A stretch of DNA of 37,491 bases from Firmicutes bacterium AM55-24TS. Its GTDB lineage: Bacteria; Bacillota; Clostridia; UBA1381. The stretch's first letter is position 1. Each line of letters starts with the position of its first letter. Where the stretch lies: contig QTVU01000028.1 in the NCBI GenBank assembly GCA_003460745.1, forward strand, positions 1 to 37,491, written 5' to 3'. Under the pieces are notes generated by a model. It was not told the origin of the DNA. It did no database searches and saw only the letters and a program-made list of their open reading frames with translations. Position numbers and translations under genes: made by a program. Below, in pieces: positions 1 to 11,997 of the stretch.

Positions 1-71
1 AGAAAAGAATAAAAGAAAAACTTGGGTGGATGAGTCCGGTTGAGTATCGGCTCAACACCTTGGCTGCATAA
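1..71 (+). CDS. IS3-family transposase OrfB, C-terminal fragment
   Basis: Reading codons from base 3 gives 22 residues and a TAA stop at 69-71. They include KEKLGWMSPVEYRLNTLAA. The LGWMSPVEYR portion is the usual last motif of IS3/IS150-group DDE integrases (MSPVxYR), which lies after the catalytic core. Only the tail is in the window, so no catalytic residue is visible and activity cannot be judged. The stop is followed by a 12-bp hairpin and the IS terminal repeat, as expected for this family. Confidence 0.7.
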   Translation, partial: KRIKEKLGWMSPVEYRLNTLAA

Positions 72-74
72 AAA

Positions 75-105
75 TAGCGTAGCAGTCGTTAAAACTACTA
101 CGCTA
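75..105 (+). terminator. hairpin behind the IS transposase gene
   Basis: Bases 75-86 pair with 94-105 (TAGCGTAGCAGT against ACTACTACGCTA) over 12 positions with one mismatch and a 7-base loop. No good T run follows. It may be a weak terminator for the transposase or part of the IS end structure. Confidence 0.4.
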
Positions 106-152
106 TAAAAAGTCTAACTTTTGGGGGTCACATCACTGTCGCATTCTCTTTT

Positions 153-2321
153 TTATGGTTTTACATCCAATCCTGTACTTTCAATTACAATAACCGATTT
201 AATTCTCTTCCCGTTTCCGTAAACTGTTTTCGCCGTAACTTTGCAACGCATATACATATCTTCTTTATACAAGAGGTCAAGCACAACACTAATCGGTTTA
301 TCACTTTTCTTTAAATGCTTGCATAATATTTTGTATTCGTCCATCGAATCGTGATGAACAATCTTCTTGTCCAAAATATATTCAAGCGCATTTTGTATGT
401 AAGTGCCAAACATATAGGAATGTCCTTCGGCAAGTTTTGTCTTTACATCAATGGTATTGTTTATAAAATAATACTCAAGTGCAATGGCGTCAATAAGGTC
501 AAGTGCCGTTTCAAAACTGCGTCTTAGCATATTGAGTTTATTCAAAACACCCATTTGTTCACTGCTATTCGAAACAGACGCATAATAAATTGAACAATCC
601 TCACGACTTGCAAGGTAGAAAATTTTAATCGACAGCCATATAACATCTTCACCGAATACATTTCTGACTTGTACGGAAACGCCTTTATTCCCCGCCATTT
701 TAGATTCGCGAAATGCCTTTATTGCCTTTTCTCTGTCATCGGGGTGAAGATTTTCCAATCCGTCATATCCGCCTGCAGTAACATTTTTCGGATAATTCTT
801 AGTTATTGAATAATAAAATTCGTTTGCTTTTAAAACATTAAGTTTATTTCCGTCATTACTAAGCGAATATAATGCAACGCCGCCCAAAATATTGTTAAGC
901 AGCCCCTCAGTCATAAAATCGGAATGAAGCAATTCTTCAATTTCAATCGTATTGTCAAATACGTTGTCCAAATTTTCACTTGCAACATTATTTGGGTCAC
1001 TGATTAATTTTCCGAAAGATTCTTCATCTATCGCTCTTGAAAAATAAAATCCTTGTGCATAATTACAGCCTCTGTCAAGCAAGAAATTCTTTTGTTCGTC
1101 CGTTTCAACGCCCTCGGCGATTACCGCCAAACCAATCCACTTTGCCATTTTTATAACCGATTCAAGAATTTCTTTACCCTTTGTATTTCCGTCACGACCT
1201 GCCTCAAGGAATCTTGTATCTATTTTAAGTACATCAACGCTTATATCTTTCAACATATTAAGCGATGAATAACCACTGCCGAAATCGTCCATCAATACAA
1301 TAAAACCCAATTCACGAAGTTCGTCAACAGCTTTCAAAATCTGTTCTTCATCACTTGTAAACGCACTTTCGGTAATTTCTATCTCCAAATATCTTCTCTC
1401 AATATTGTATTTCTCCGTAAGATTTACAAAAATCTTTGACAAATCAAGAGAATAAATATCCATTCTCGAAACATTCACCGATATAGGAACCGCGGTATAT
1501 CCCTTATCAATATAATCACGTAAAATTCGGCAACTTTCTTCCCATATATATTCGTCAAGTTTTGTAATAAGCATATTCTGCTCAAACATCGGAATAAAAT
1601 CTTTCGGAAAGATAAGACCTTTTTCGGGATGCTGCCATCTTACAAGGCTTTCCGCACCCATTACCTTTGTTGTTCGTATATCGTATTTAGGCTGAAGATA
1701 CACTTTAAATTCGTGATTTTCAAATGCCCTTTCACTTTCGTTTAAAAGTTCGTGTTGCGAGAAAACATAGTTTTTCACACTTTCATTATATTCCGCAACA
1801 TTAACAAGATAATTGTTTTTTATCGACTCACACGCAAAACTTGCTCTGTCGCACATAAGTCTTACAGGGATATTTTTTGTTTTAACGTGGTAAATTCCCA
1901 CAGTCATTCTTATTTCAAAATCAATCGGATAATCCTTTACCCAACTTTGAATTTCCGCACCCAATGCATCCGGCTGAATATTTTCTTCAAAGTCCATAAA
2001 AGAAAATACATCACCCGAAAGCCTTGCGGCTACAAGACCGTATTTTGCGGCTCTTTCTTGCAATTTCTTGCCTATATAGCTAAGAAGTCTGTCACCTTCG
2101 ACAAAACCGAATCTGTCATTGACAAATTTGAATTTCTCGACATCAAAACAAACAATAACATATTCTCTGTCCGGTTCATTTTCAAATCTGCACCTGACAC
2201 GGTCATAATATGTATTCCTGTTGTAAAGTCCGGTAAGTTCATCAACACTCTTTACTTTTCGTAAATTTTCTTCCAGCTGATGAACTTTTTCTTGAAGTTC
2301 TTCCACTGTCCCCTCTGACAT
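153..2321 (-). CDS. cyclic-di-GMP signalling protein: degenerate GGDEF, intact EAL, C-terminal PAS-like region
   Basis: A cytoplasmic protein of about 722 residues with no signal peptide or membrane span. A short N-terminal coiled coil (about 1-25) leads into a GGDEF domain containing DELTGLYNR. Its active-site loop reads SGDVF in place of GGDEF, so cyclase activity is probably lost. The EAL domain that follows keeps the expected catalytic set: ESLVRW for ExL, VNVSR, EITES, DDFGSGYSSL, LKID, AEGVET and QGFYF. Phosphodiesterase activity is therefore likely. The last 270 residues hold a PAS_3-like segment with LHPDDREKA and a second PAS-like part. I chose the ATG at 2321 because GGGGGAGG lies 8 bases upstream; a GTG at 2339 is the alternative. 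Sensor domains behind EAL are less usual than in front. Substrate and signal are unknown. Confidence 0.88.
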   Translation of the reverse strand: MSEGTVEELQEKVHQLEENLRKVKSVDELTGLYNRNTYYDRVRCRFENEPDREYVIVCFDVEKFKFVNDRFGFVEGDRLLSYIGKKLQERAAKYGLVAARLSGDVFSFMDFEENIQPDALGAEIQSWVKDYPIDFEIRMTVGIYHVKTKNIPVRLMCDRASFACESIKNNYLVNVAEYNESVKNYVFSQHELLNESERAFENHEFKVYLQPKYDIRTTKVMGAESLVRWQHPEKGLIFPKDFIPMFEQNMLITKLDEYIWEESCRILRDYIDKGYTAVPISVNVSRMDIYSLDLSKIFVNLTEKYNIERRYLEIEITESAFTSDEEQILKAVDELRELGFIVLMDDFGSGYSSLNMLKDISVDVLKIDTRFLEAGRDGNTKGKEILESVIKMAKWIGLAVIAEGVETDEQKNFLLDRGCNYAQGFYFSRAIDEESFGKLISDPNNVASENLDNVFDNTIEIEELLHSDFMTEGLLNNILGGVALYSLSNDGNKLNVLKANEFYYSITKNYPKNVTAGGYDGLENLHPDDREKAIKAFRESKMAGNKGVSVQVRNVFGEDVIWLSIKIFYLASREDCSIYYASVSNSSEQMGVLNKLNMLRRSFETALDLIDAIALEYYFINNTIDVKTKLAEGHSYMFGTYIQNALEYILDKKIVHHDSMDEYKILCKHLKKSDKPISVVLDLLYKEDMYMRCKVTAKTVYGNGKRIKSVIVIESTGLDVKP

Positions 2322-2357
2322 CTTCTTCGCCTCCCCCACTGTGTAGCTTACAATTAT

Positions 2358-2385
2358 ATTATATCACTTTTTATTGTTTTTGCAA
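2358..2385 (-). promoter_or_regulatory. promoter of the GGDEF-EAL gene
   Basis: On the minus strand, TTGCAA (2380-2385) and TATAAT (2358-2363) are separated by 16 bases and lie upstream of the chosen ATG. They face away from the plus-strand promoter at 2445-2473, making a divergent promoter pair. Confidence 0.55.
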
Positions 2386-2444
2386 TACTTAATTATAGCA
2401 TTTTAAATTTTTTTTGAATGTTTTTCTGATTTTTAAAATTTTAC

Positions 2445-2473
2445 TTGTTTTTATGCAATATGTATGATATAAT
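2445..2473 (+). promoter_or_regulatory. promoter of the GNAT-kinase pair
   Basis: TTGTTT (2445-2450) and a perfect TATAAT (2468-2473) are separated by 17 bases. The ribosome binding site AGGGGTGA and the ATG at 2495 follow directly. Confidence 0.6.
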
Positions 2474-2494
2474 AGGAATGTTAGGGGTGAATTT

Positions 2495-2914
2495 ATGAAA
2501 TATACACTATCCAAAGGACTCAATAACAGTCTGGATGCAAGAGCGATAAGACAGTCCGTTTTCGTGGAAGAGCAGGGTTTTGAATACGAATTTGACGACA
2601 TTGACGAAACCGCTTTGCACCTTGTTTTGTACGATGAAAACGATAATCCTTGTGCAACTGGACGACTGTTTTTCGACGGTTGCATGAAAATCGGCCGTAT
2701 CGCCGTTATGAAAGAATACAGAGGTCAGTCGCTCGGCAGTGAAGTTATTGCCATACTTGAAGAAAAAGCACTTGAATCGGGTGCACATCATATCGAGCTT
2801 TCCGCTCAAATACAGGCAAAAGATTTTTATAAAAAACTCGGCTACACCGAAATCGGCGAAATATATAAAGAAGAATTTTGTCCGCATATAAAAATGTTTA
2901 AGGATTTAAAATAA
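2495..2914 (+). CDS. GNAT-family N-acetyltransferase (ElaA/YjcF-like)
   Basis: A 139-residue protein, normal for a single-domain GNAT. The N-terminal segment with VFVEEQGFEYEFDDID is typical of the ElaA/YjcF branch. The acetyl-CoA site is seen as IGRIAVMKEYRGQSLGSEV (about 65-84), an imperfect R-G-x-x-L-G loop. FYKKLGYTEIG near the C-terminus is the usual last strand. The start follows AGGGGTGA. The enzyme should move an acetyl group from acetyl-CoA to an amine in the cytoplasm, but the substrate cannot be read from sequence. A P-loop kinase gene follows 33 bases later and may be co-transcribed. Confidence 0.85.
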   Translation: MKYTLSKGLNNSLDARAIRQSVFVEEQGFEYEFDDIDETALHLVLYDENDNPCATGRLFFDGCMKIGRIAVMKEYRGQSLGSEVIAILEEKALESGAHHIELSAQIQAKDFYKKLGYTEIGEIYKEEFCPHIKMFKDLK

Positions 2915-2947
2915 CTTAGATAAATCGGCATTTAGAGGGTAAGTGAA

Positions 2948-3478
2948 ATGAAAATAATAGCTATCGGAGCTGTGACAGCAGGCGGAAAAACAACTTTAGT
3001 AAATGCAATAAAAGATAAACTAACAAGGACAGCATCGCTTCACTTTGATGACTACTCATTTGACGGAGAAGTAAATGACTTTTATAAATGGGTATCAGAC
3101 GGTGCGAATTATAATGTATGGGATTTATCTCCGTTAAAAGCAGATATTGAAAAAATAATAAATAGCGACAGATACGATTATTTGCTGTTGGATTATCCGT
3201 TTGCATATCAGAATAAAATGATAAAAGATTATTTGGATTGTTGTATATTTATTGATACACCATTAGACATTGCACTGGCTCGAAAAGTCCTAAGAGATAT
3301 GAAAGAATCTTCTGCGGATGATATTCGTTATGAAATGGATGTATATCTGAAATATGCAAGGATAGCTTATGTGCAAATGCTACAAGATATTTTACCGATA
3401 TCTGATTATGTGATTGATGGTACAAAAGAACTTAAAATTATTATAAATGAAGCAATGGAGATAATTTTAAAATGCTAA
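2948..3478 (+). CDS. P-loop nucleoside kinase-like protein (uridine kinase-like)
   Basis: A 176-residue protein with a Walker A motif at its start: GAVTAGGKTT, residues 7-16. HFDDYSF resembles the substrate-binding part of uridine and pantothenate kinases. YDYLLLDYPF is a Walker B-like strand, and LARKVLRDMKE may be the lid. The start is backed by AGAGGGTAAGTGAA just upstream. It probably phosphorylates a nucleoside or other small metabolite, but the substrate is not determined. It lies 33 bases after the GNAT gene on the same strand. No good T-rich terminator follows in this direction. Confidence 0.7.
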   Translation: MKIIAIGAVTAGGKTTLVNAIKDKLTRTASLHFDDYSFDGEVNDFYKWVSDGANYNVWDLSPLKADIEKIINSDRYDYLLLDYPFAYQNKMIKDYLDCCIFIDTPLDIALARKVLRDMKESSADDIRYEMDVYLKYARIAYVQMLQDILPISDYVIDGTKELKIIINEAMEIILKC

Positions 3479-3507
3479 ATTTCGGTTTATCGAATAATAC
3501 ACTTACT

Positions 3508-3537
3508 AAAAAAGGAGCAGATTTAAAATCTGTTCCT
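3508..3537 (-). terminator. intrinsic terminator of the dinB unit
   Basis: Bases 3514-3523 pair with 3527-3536, including one G:U pair. Read on the minus strand the hairpin is followed by six T residues (3513-3508). It lies behind the small ORF at 3539-3613 and dinB. For the plus-strand kinase the T tail is poor. Confidence 0.65.
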
Positions 3538-3538
3538 C

Positions 3539-3613
3539 TTAATTTACACGCATTATCTTACCACAAGCGATTTTCTCACCGGAATTACCGCTCGCACGAT
3601 TTCTTTTATACAT
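3539..3613 (-). CDS. candidate 24-residue small ORF between dinB and its terminator
   Basis: ATG at 3613 is preceded by AGGGGAG with 8 bases of spacing, and TAA lies at 3541-3539 just before the terminator hairpin. The product starts MYKRNRASGNSGEK and contains one Cys. I do not recognise the family; the GNSGEKIACG part faintly recalls C-terminal ends of Cu/Zn superoxide dismutases, but it is too short to say. The same frame stays open back to the A6 run at the dinB stop codon. One extra A there would fuse it to DinB as a 43-residue extension. It may be a real micro-protein, a lost DinB tail, or chance. Confidence 0.3.
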   Translation of the reverse strand: MYKRNRASGNSGEKIACGKIMRVN

Positions 3614-3663
3614 ATTCATATCTCCCCTATCAAGATATGAATTAAATTCCGTTTTTATGACTT

Positions 3664-4875
3664 TTACGGTTTTTTCCTTATACTGCCCTCATATTTTTTT
3701 ATACTTCCGCCAAGTGAAACCACATTTCCGAAACGATTTTTCAAATTATCAACCGTTTTTTCAAACTGCTCGACTTTTTTCGTATTTTCCGTATTGTCCT
3801 CAATCAAACTCATCTGTTCGTATACGTCATTCTCACCGACAAGGTTTGTTCCCGTTACAGATATCATTCGTATCGGTAATTTTAAATTCCAAGATTTTTT
3901 TACAAGTTCCATCGCCGCATTGCGTATATCTCTTGAAACATATGTAGGCTTTTCGAGTTTTTTCTGGCGGCTTATACTCTTAAATTGCGGATCTTTTATC
4001 AATATTTGTACTGTCGTGCATTTCATATTTTTTCGGCGTAAACGTGCCGCAACACTGTCCGAAAGTGCATATATACCGCTCCGTACATCTTCTTCACCGA
4101 CGAGGTCCTGTCTGAACGTCATACCGTTGCCGACCGATTTAACTTTCTCTTTTTCGTATATTGATTTAACCGGCTCACTGTCAAGTCCGTTTGCGTATCT
4201 GTACAGCATATTCCCCGCTTTACCGAAATGCCTGACAAGGATATGTTCGTCATATTTTGCAAGCTGACCGATAGTTTTAACGCCTAATCTTTCAAGTTCA
4301 TCACCCGTCTTTTTGCCGACAAAAAGCAAATCTCTTACCGACAGCGGATATATAAACTGTTTCCAATTTGATTTTGAAAACACAGTAGTCGCATCCGGTT
4401 TTTTATAGTCACTGCCAAGCTTTGCGAACACCTTGCAAAATGACACTCCGACTGAAATTGTAAGCCCTGTTTCCTCTCTTACAATTCTTCTAAGCTCGTT
4501 CGCAATCTTCACACCGTCACCGAACAGTCTTTTACTTCCCGTAACATCAAGCCAAGCCTCATCAGGTCCGAACGACTCGACATAATCGGTGTACCGTTTA
4601 TAAATATCCATAACCTGCTTTGAATACTTGTAATACAAATCGTGGTGCGGTCTGACTATGACTAAATCGGGACACTTTTTCTTTGCCTGCCAAATTGTTT
4701 CGGCAGTTTGTATGTTGTACTTTTTTGCAAGCTCATTCTTTGCCAAAATAATACCGTGCCTGCTTTCCTCGTCACCGCCGACCGCCATAGGCACTTTTTT
4801 AAGTTCCGGATTTAATACACATTCCACCGACGCATAAAATGCATTACAGTCGCAATGAAGTATTGTTCTGTCCAT
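3664..4875 (-). CDS. dinB: DNA polymerase IV-type Y-family translesion polymerase
   Basis: A 403-residue Y-family polymerase that copies damaged DNA with low fidelity. The N-terminal palm motif is LHCDCNAFYASVE with metal ligand D9. The second metal site is FGPDEAWLD with D105 and E106. The helix-hairpin-helix region (LFVGKKTGDELERLGVKTIGQLA) and the little-finger domain follow. The PDEAWLD form differs from the SIDEAFLD of E. coli DinB and fits a Clostridia branch. The ATG overlaps the TGA of the upstream small Cys-rich gene by one base, so the two are translationally coupled. No SOS operator was clearly seen. The gene ends at an A6 run; see the small ORF at 3539-3613. Confidence 0.92.
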   Translation of the reverse strand: MDRTILHCDCNAFYASVECVLNPELKKVPMAVGGDEESRHGIILAKNELAKKYNIQTAETIWQAKKKCPDLVIVRPHHDLYYKYSKQVMDIYKRYTDYVESFGPDEAWLDVTGSKRLFGDGVKIANELRRIVREETGLTISVGVSFCKVFAKLGSDYKKPDATTVFSKSNWKQFIYPLSVRDLLFVGKKTGDELERLGVKTIGQLAKYDEHILVRHFGKAGNMLYRYANGLDSEPVKSIYEKEKVKSVGNGMTFRQDLVGEEDVRSGIYALSDSVAARLRRKNMKCTTVQILIKDPQFKSISRQKKLEKPTYVSRDIRNAAMELVKKSWNLKLPIRMISVTGTNLVGENDVYEQMSLIEDNTENTKKVEQFEKTVDNLKNRFGNVVSLGGSIKKYEGSIRKKP

Positions 4876-5051
4876 CAGTTTTGCTTCCTTACAATCGTAT
4901 AGTCGTCGCCCATTCTGAAATAATGGCAGTTATCGTTATTGCCCATCGTAAATCTGTACATTTCGTCCTCGTCCAAATTTATCGCACAGCAATAACATTC
5001 ATATTCATCATCATAATAGTAATTCATACAAAATTCACAGTTGGTTTTCAT
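4875..5051 (-). CDS. 58-residue Cys-rich acidic small protein (DUF6472-like)
   Basis: The reading frame begins MKTNCEFCMNYYYDDEYE and ends TIVRKQN. Cysteines at 5, 8, 19, 21, 22 and 42 and many acidic residues suggest a small metal-binding protein. The start follows AGAGGTG with 7 bases of spacing. The stop TGA overlaps the dinB ATG by one base. From memory of family patterns this resembles DUF6472, a short protein found beside DinB in Clostridia; a profile search was not possible. A role linked to the polymerase is inferred from this coupling only. Confidence 0.75.
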   Translation of the reverse strand: MKTNCEFCMNYYYDDEYECYCCAINLDEDEMYRFTMGNNDNCHYFRMGDDYTIVRKQN

Positions 5052-5133
5052 TTTTTAACACCTCTGAATATGATTATATCATAACGGCCTGCACTTTACA
5101 ACAAATTTGTCTATGTCAAAATAATAACAATTA

Positions 5134-5163
5134 TTGACTAAATGCACTGTTGTATTGTATAAT
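5134..5163 (+). promoter_or_regulatory. promoter of the PfkB sugar kinase
   Basis: TTGACT (5134-5139) and TATAAT (5158-5163) with an 18-base spacer. The predicted transcript start is near 5170, leaving a leader of about 25 bases with TGGAGG before the ATG at 5195. Confidence 0.7.
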
Positions 5164-5194
5164 AAAATTATTCATTATGATGGAGGATTTTACT

Positions 5195-6220
5195 ATGGAA
5201 TTTAAAGAAAATACTGATTTTGACCTTATCGGTTTAGGCGAAGTTATGCTAAGACTTTCACCTCCAAACAAAGAAAAGATTTCTCAAAGCGAAACATTTG
5301 AAAAAAATGCGGGCGGAAGTGAACTTAACGTTGTATCGGGTGCGGCAATGCTCGGTATTCGTTCGGCGATAGTTACAAAATTGCCCGAAAACAAGATGGG
5401 ACATTTTATAAGAAATAAAATTCGTTACGGAAACGTGTCCGATGACTATATCATATACGACCACTCACCTCAAAAAAGATTGGGCGTTTATTACTATGAA
5501 AGCGGTGCTTATCCGCGAAAATCATCGGTAATTTATGACAGAGCAAATTCAAGTTTTTGTTCACTTTCTCTTGACGAACTTCCGGAGGATATATACGCAA
5601 AAACTAAGATTTTTCACATTTCAAGCATTACGCTTGCACTTGACCCATCACTAAAGGAAACGGCTATTAAAATGATACATAAATTCCACGAGGCAGGTGC
5701 ATATATTTCATTTGACGTAAACTACCGTGCAAGTTTGTGGTCTGAAGAAGAGGCTAAAAAGACTGTTGAGGCGATATTCCCATATGTAGATTTTCTTTTC
5801 GTTTCGGAAGAAACATCAAGAAGAATGTTGCAGAGAACAGGTACTTTGGAAGAAATAATGAAAGGCTATGCCGACACTTACGGTTGCACACTTATTGCAA
5901 CAACAAGACGTGAGGCTGTAAGCCCTACGCACCATAATTTCAACTCAAAAATATATATGAACGGTAATTTCTATGAAGAAGAACCTTACAATAATATCGA
6001 AGTTATCGACCGCATAGGCTCGGGTGACGCATATCTTGCAGGTGTGCTTTACGGACTTATCAAGTTCGGTACTCCTGAAAGAGCAATCGAAATCGGTAAC
6101 GCACTTTCAGCTGTTAAAAACACTGTTGCAGGCGATATGTCAGCAAGCAGTATCGAAGAAATCGAAAGCGTTATTAAATCACACAAAGCTACAGGTCATC
6201 AAGATGAAATGGTAAGATAA
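5195..6220 (+). CDS. PfkB-family carbohydrate kinase, probably 2-keto-3-deoxygluconate kinase
   Basis: A 341-residue ribokinase-fold sugar kinase. GLGEVMLRLSPP opens the first strand, and NAGGSELNVVSGAAMLG is the substrate-lid region with the conserved GG. FDVNYRASLW and VSEETSRRML are typical of KDG kinases (COG0524). The ATP and anion-hole motif is IDRIGSGDAYLAGVLYG, with the catalytic Asp in GSGDA. I chose the ATG at 5195 because TGGAGG precedes it and the promoter lies just upstream; a longer frame from 5150 would begin inside the promoter. It likely phosphorylates a hexonate or related sugar acid. It converges on lacZ, with a two-way terminator between them. Confidence 0.8.
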   Translation: MEFKENTDFDLIGLGEVMLRLSPPNKEKISQSETFEKNAGGSELNVVSGAAMLGIRSAIVTKLPENKMGHFIRNKIRYGNVSDDYIIYDHSPQKRLGVYYYESGAYPRKSSVIYDRANSSFCSLSLDELPEDIYAKTKIFHISSITLALDPSLKETAIKMIHKFHEAGAYISFDVNYRASLWSEEEAKKTVEAIFPYVDFLFVSEETSRRMLQRTGTLEEIMKGYADTYGCTLIATTRREAVSPTHHNFNSKIYMNGNFYEEEPYNNIEVIDRIGSGDAYLAGVLYGLIKFGTPERAIEIGNALSAVKNTVAGDMSASSIEEIESVIKSHKATGHQDEMVR

Positions 6221-6223
6221 AAT

Positions 6224-6257
6224 AAAGGATAGCGACATATTGCCGCTATCCTTTTTT
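6224..6257. terminator. bidirectional terminator between the sugar kinase and lacZ
   Basis: GGATAGCG (6227-6234) pairs with CGCTATCC (6244-6251), extended outward by A:T pairs. T6 follows on the plus strand. On the minus strand CTTTATTTT follows. It can serve both converging genes. Confidence 0.8.
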
Positions 6258-6263
6258 GTGTCC

Positions 6264-9224
<2,961 letters not shown>

Positions 9225-9233
9225 TCATATTTT

Positions 9234-9262
9234 AGTATATCCGAGAGGTTAATTTTTGTCAA
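9234..9262 (-). promoter_or_regulatory. promoter of lacZ
   Basis: On the minus strand, a perfect TTGACA (9257-9262) and TATACT (9234-9239) are 17 bases apart. The transcript would start near 9227, about 18 bases before the ATG. No clear operator palindrome overlaps it. Confidence 0.8.
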
Positions 9263-9295
9263 TACGATTAGCAAAATTTTATTTCACAACTTAAA

Positions 9296-9320
9296 GGGGA
9301 CACTAAAATTTAGTGTCCCC
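9296..9320. terminator. perfect palindrome behind atpC, shared with the RAYT promoter
   Basis: GGGGACACTAAA (9296-9307) and TTTAGTGTCCCC (9309-9320) form a 12-bp palindrome around one base. It lies 10 bases after the atpC stop and is probably the atp operon terminator, although the T tail on the minus strand is short. CCCCCTCTTTTTT follows on the plus strand. The 11-mer GGGACACTAAA is identical to one arm of the inverted repeat at 24122-24174, so it may also be a REP-like element. Confidence 0.65.
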
Positions 9321-9330
9321 CTCTTTTTTA

Positions 9331-9729
9331 CTATTTTTCTTCACCTACACGTATTCTCGTAAGTGCTCTTTTTAATTTTATTTCAGCGGCTCTTTCTTCG
9401 TAGTCGGAAGCTTCTTTAATTTTCTTTTCCGCCGCCTCTTTTGCCCTCAACGCACGTTCAACGTCAATATCTTCGGACCATTCAAACGTACTTGCAACAA
9501 GTCTGACTGTTCCTTTTTTCACATTCAAAAGTCCTCCCGAACACGCCGCCGTTCTTACATCGCCGTTCGTTGTAACTCTTGCCACGCCCGTATCGACAGG
9601 CGTTACATAATCGCAGTGACCGCTCATAATACCGACGTCGCCCTCAGTAGTACGAACAAGTAATTTTTCCGCATCACCGTCAAACATAAGTCCGTCGGGC
9701 GTTACTATCTGCAAATGAAATGTATTCAT
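9331..9729 (-). CDS. atpC: ATP synthase F1 epsilon subunit
   Basis: About 132 residues, the normal length. The N-terminal beta sandwich starts FHLQIVTPDGLMFDGDAEKL and contains GDVGIMSGHCDYV. The C-terminal helices (RALRAKEAAEKKIKEA) form the regulatory arm that restrains ATP hydrolysis. I prefer the ATG at 9729, which has GGGTGA 6 bases upstream. The ATG at 9735 would overlap the atpD stop but has poor spacing. It is the last gene of the operon and is followed by a palindromic terminator. Confidence 0.95.
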   Translation of the reverse strand: MNTFHLQIVTPDGLMFDGDAEKLLVRTTEGDVGIMSGHCDYVTPVDTGVARVTTNGDVRTAACSGGLLNVKKGTVRLVASTFEWSEDIDVERALRAKEAAEKKIKEASDYEERAAEIKLKRALTRIRVGEEK

Positions 9730-9731
9730 AA

Positions 9732-11141
<1,410 letters not shown>

Positions 11142-11984
11142 TTATATATTATTCGCACCTGATATTATCTCTGTAAGTTCCTGCGTGATTGATGCCTGTC
11201 TTGCTCTGTTATATTCGAGGCTCAGATTTTCAATCATTTCCGACGCATTGTCCGTTGCGGATTCCATCGCATTTCTTCGTGCCGATAATTCCGACGCAAC
11301 CGATTCCGACACAGCACCGTACACCATTCCGGAAATATAATAAGGTATTATCTGTGCAAAAGTTTCCTCTGCGTCAGGCTCATACACAATAAGACTGTAA
11401 TTCATATTACGCATACCCTCTTTTGTATGCTCAACTCTTATCGGCAGAACATTTTCCGTCTTAGGCTCTTGCGTAAGCATATTGACAAAGCTTGTATACG
11501 AAAGAATAAGGTGCGTAAATTCGCCCTTTTCATACGCCTTTGCCAATAAACTTCCTATTGCGTGACAATCGGAGATTTTTATATCGCCTGCTTTGGCATA
11601 TGTGTCGGTATACACATTATCTTCACCGAAATGCTCCACAACCTTTTTACCTATCGGAAAAATTATATCTCCGTCTTTTATGTCAAGAGATTTAAACAAA
11701 TTGTTGTTATATCCGCCTGCAAGCCCTCTGTCACCGGCTATAACAATATGACACGTTTTGCCCTCTCTCTCACGCGTAAATACAGAACTGAAATCCTTAT
11801 TATCCTTTGCTATATCTTCAAGCGTTTCGTGAAGTATATTAAAATACGGCTTTGAACGCTCAATACCCTCGGACGCTTTACGCATTTTTGACGCGGCAAC
11901 AAGCTCCATAGCTTTTGTTATCTGCATAGTCGAGCTTATACTCTTTATTCTGTTTTTTATTGTCTTCATTGATGAAGCAGACAT
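11142..11984 (-). CDS. atpG: ATP synthase F1 gamma subunit
   Basis: A 280-residue rotor shaft. The N-terminal helix MKTIKNRIKSISSTMQITKAMELVAASKMRKA and the C-terminal helix with SARRNAMESATDNASEMIE form the coiled coil inside the hexamer. GDRGLAGGYN is the conserved Rossmann-like part. The ATG at 11984 has GGGGGA 8 bases upstream. It follows atpA after 13 bases. Confidence 0.97.
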   Translation of the reverse strand: MSASSMKTIKNRIKSISSTMQITKAMELVAASKMRKASEGIERSKPYFNILHETLEDIAKDNKDFSSVFTREREGKTCHIVIAGDRGLAGGYNNNLFKSLDIKDGDIIFPIGKKVVEHFGEDNVYTDTYAKAGDIKISDCHAIGSLLAKAYEKGEFTHLILSYTSFVNMLTQEPKTENVLPIRVEHTKEGMRNMNYSLIVYEPDAEETFAQIIPYYISGMVYGAVSESVASELSARRNAMESATDNASEMIENLSLEYNRARQASITQELTEIISGANNI

Positions 11985-11997
11985 CAGAGCATCCCCC

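Larger units (their letters stand above)
1..130 (+). mobile_element. right end of an IS3-family (IS150-like) insertion sequence, cut by the window edge
   Basis: The stretch joins the last codons of an IS3-type transposase to a terminal inverted repeat. The end at 111-130 reads agtctaacttttgggggtca. This resembles the right ends of IS150-group elements, which on the other strand begin TGACCCCCAAAAGTTAGAC. The element ends about 22 bases past the stop codon of the GGDEF-EAL gene, so it sits just behind that gene. The left part of the IS lies outside the window, so completeness and the target duplication cannot be judged. Confidence 0.7.

Noticed and set aside
5150..5194. Longer sugar kinase starting at 5150
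   Set aside because: That start would lie inside the promoter spacer and -10 region. The ATG at 5195 has TGGAGG before it.
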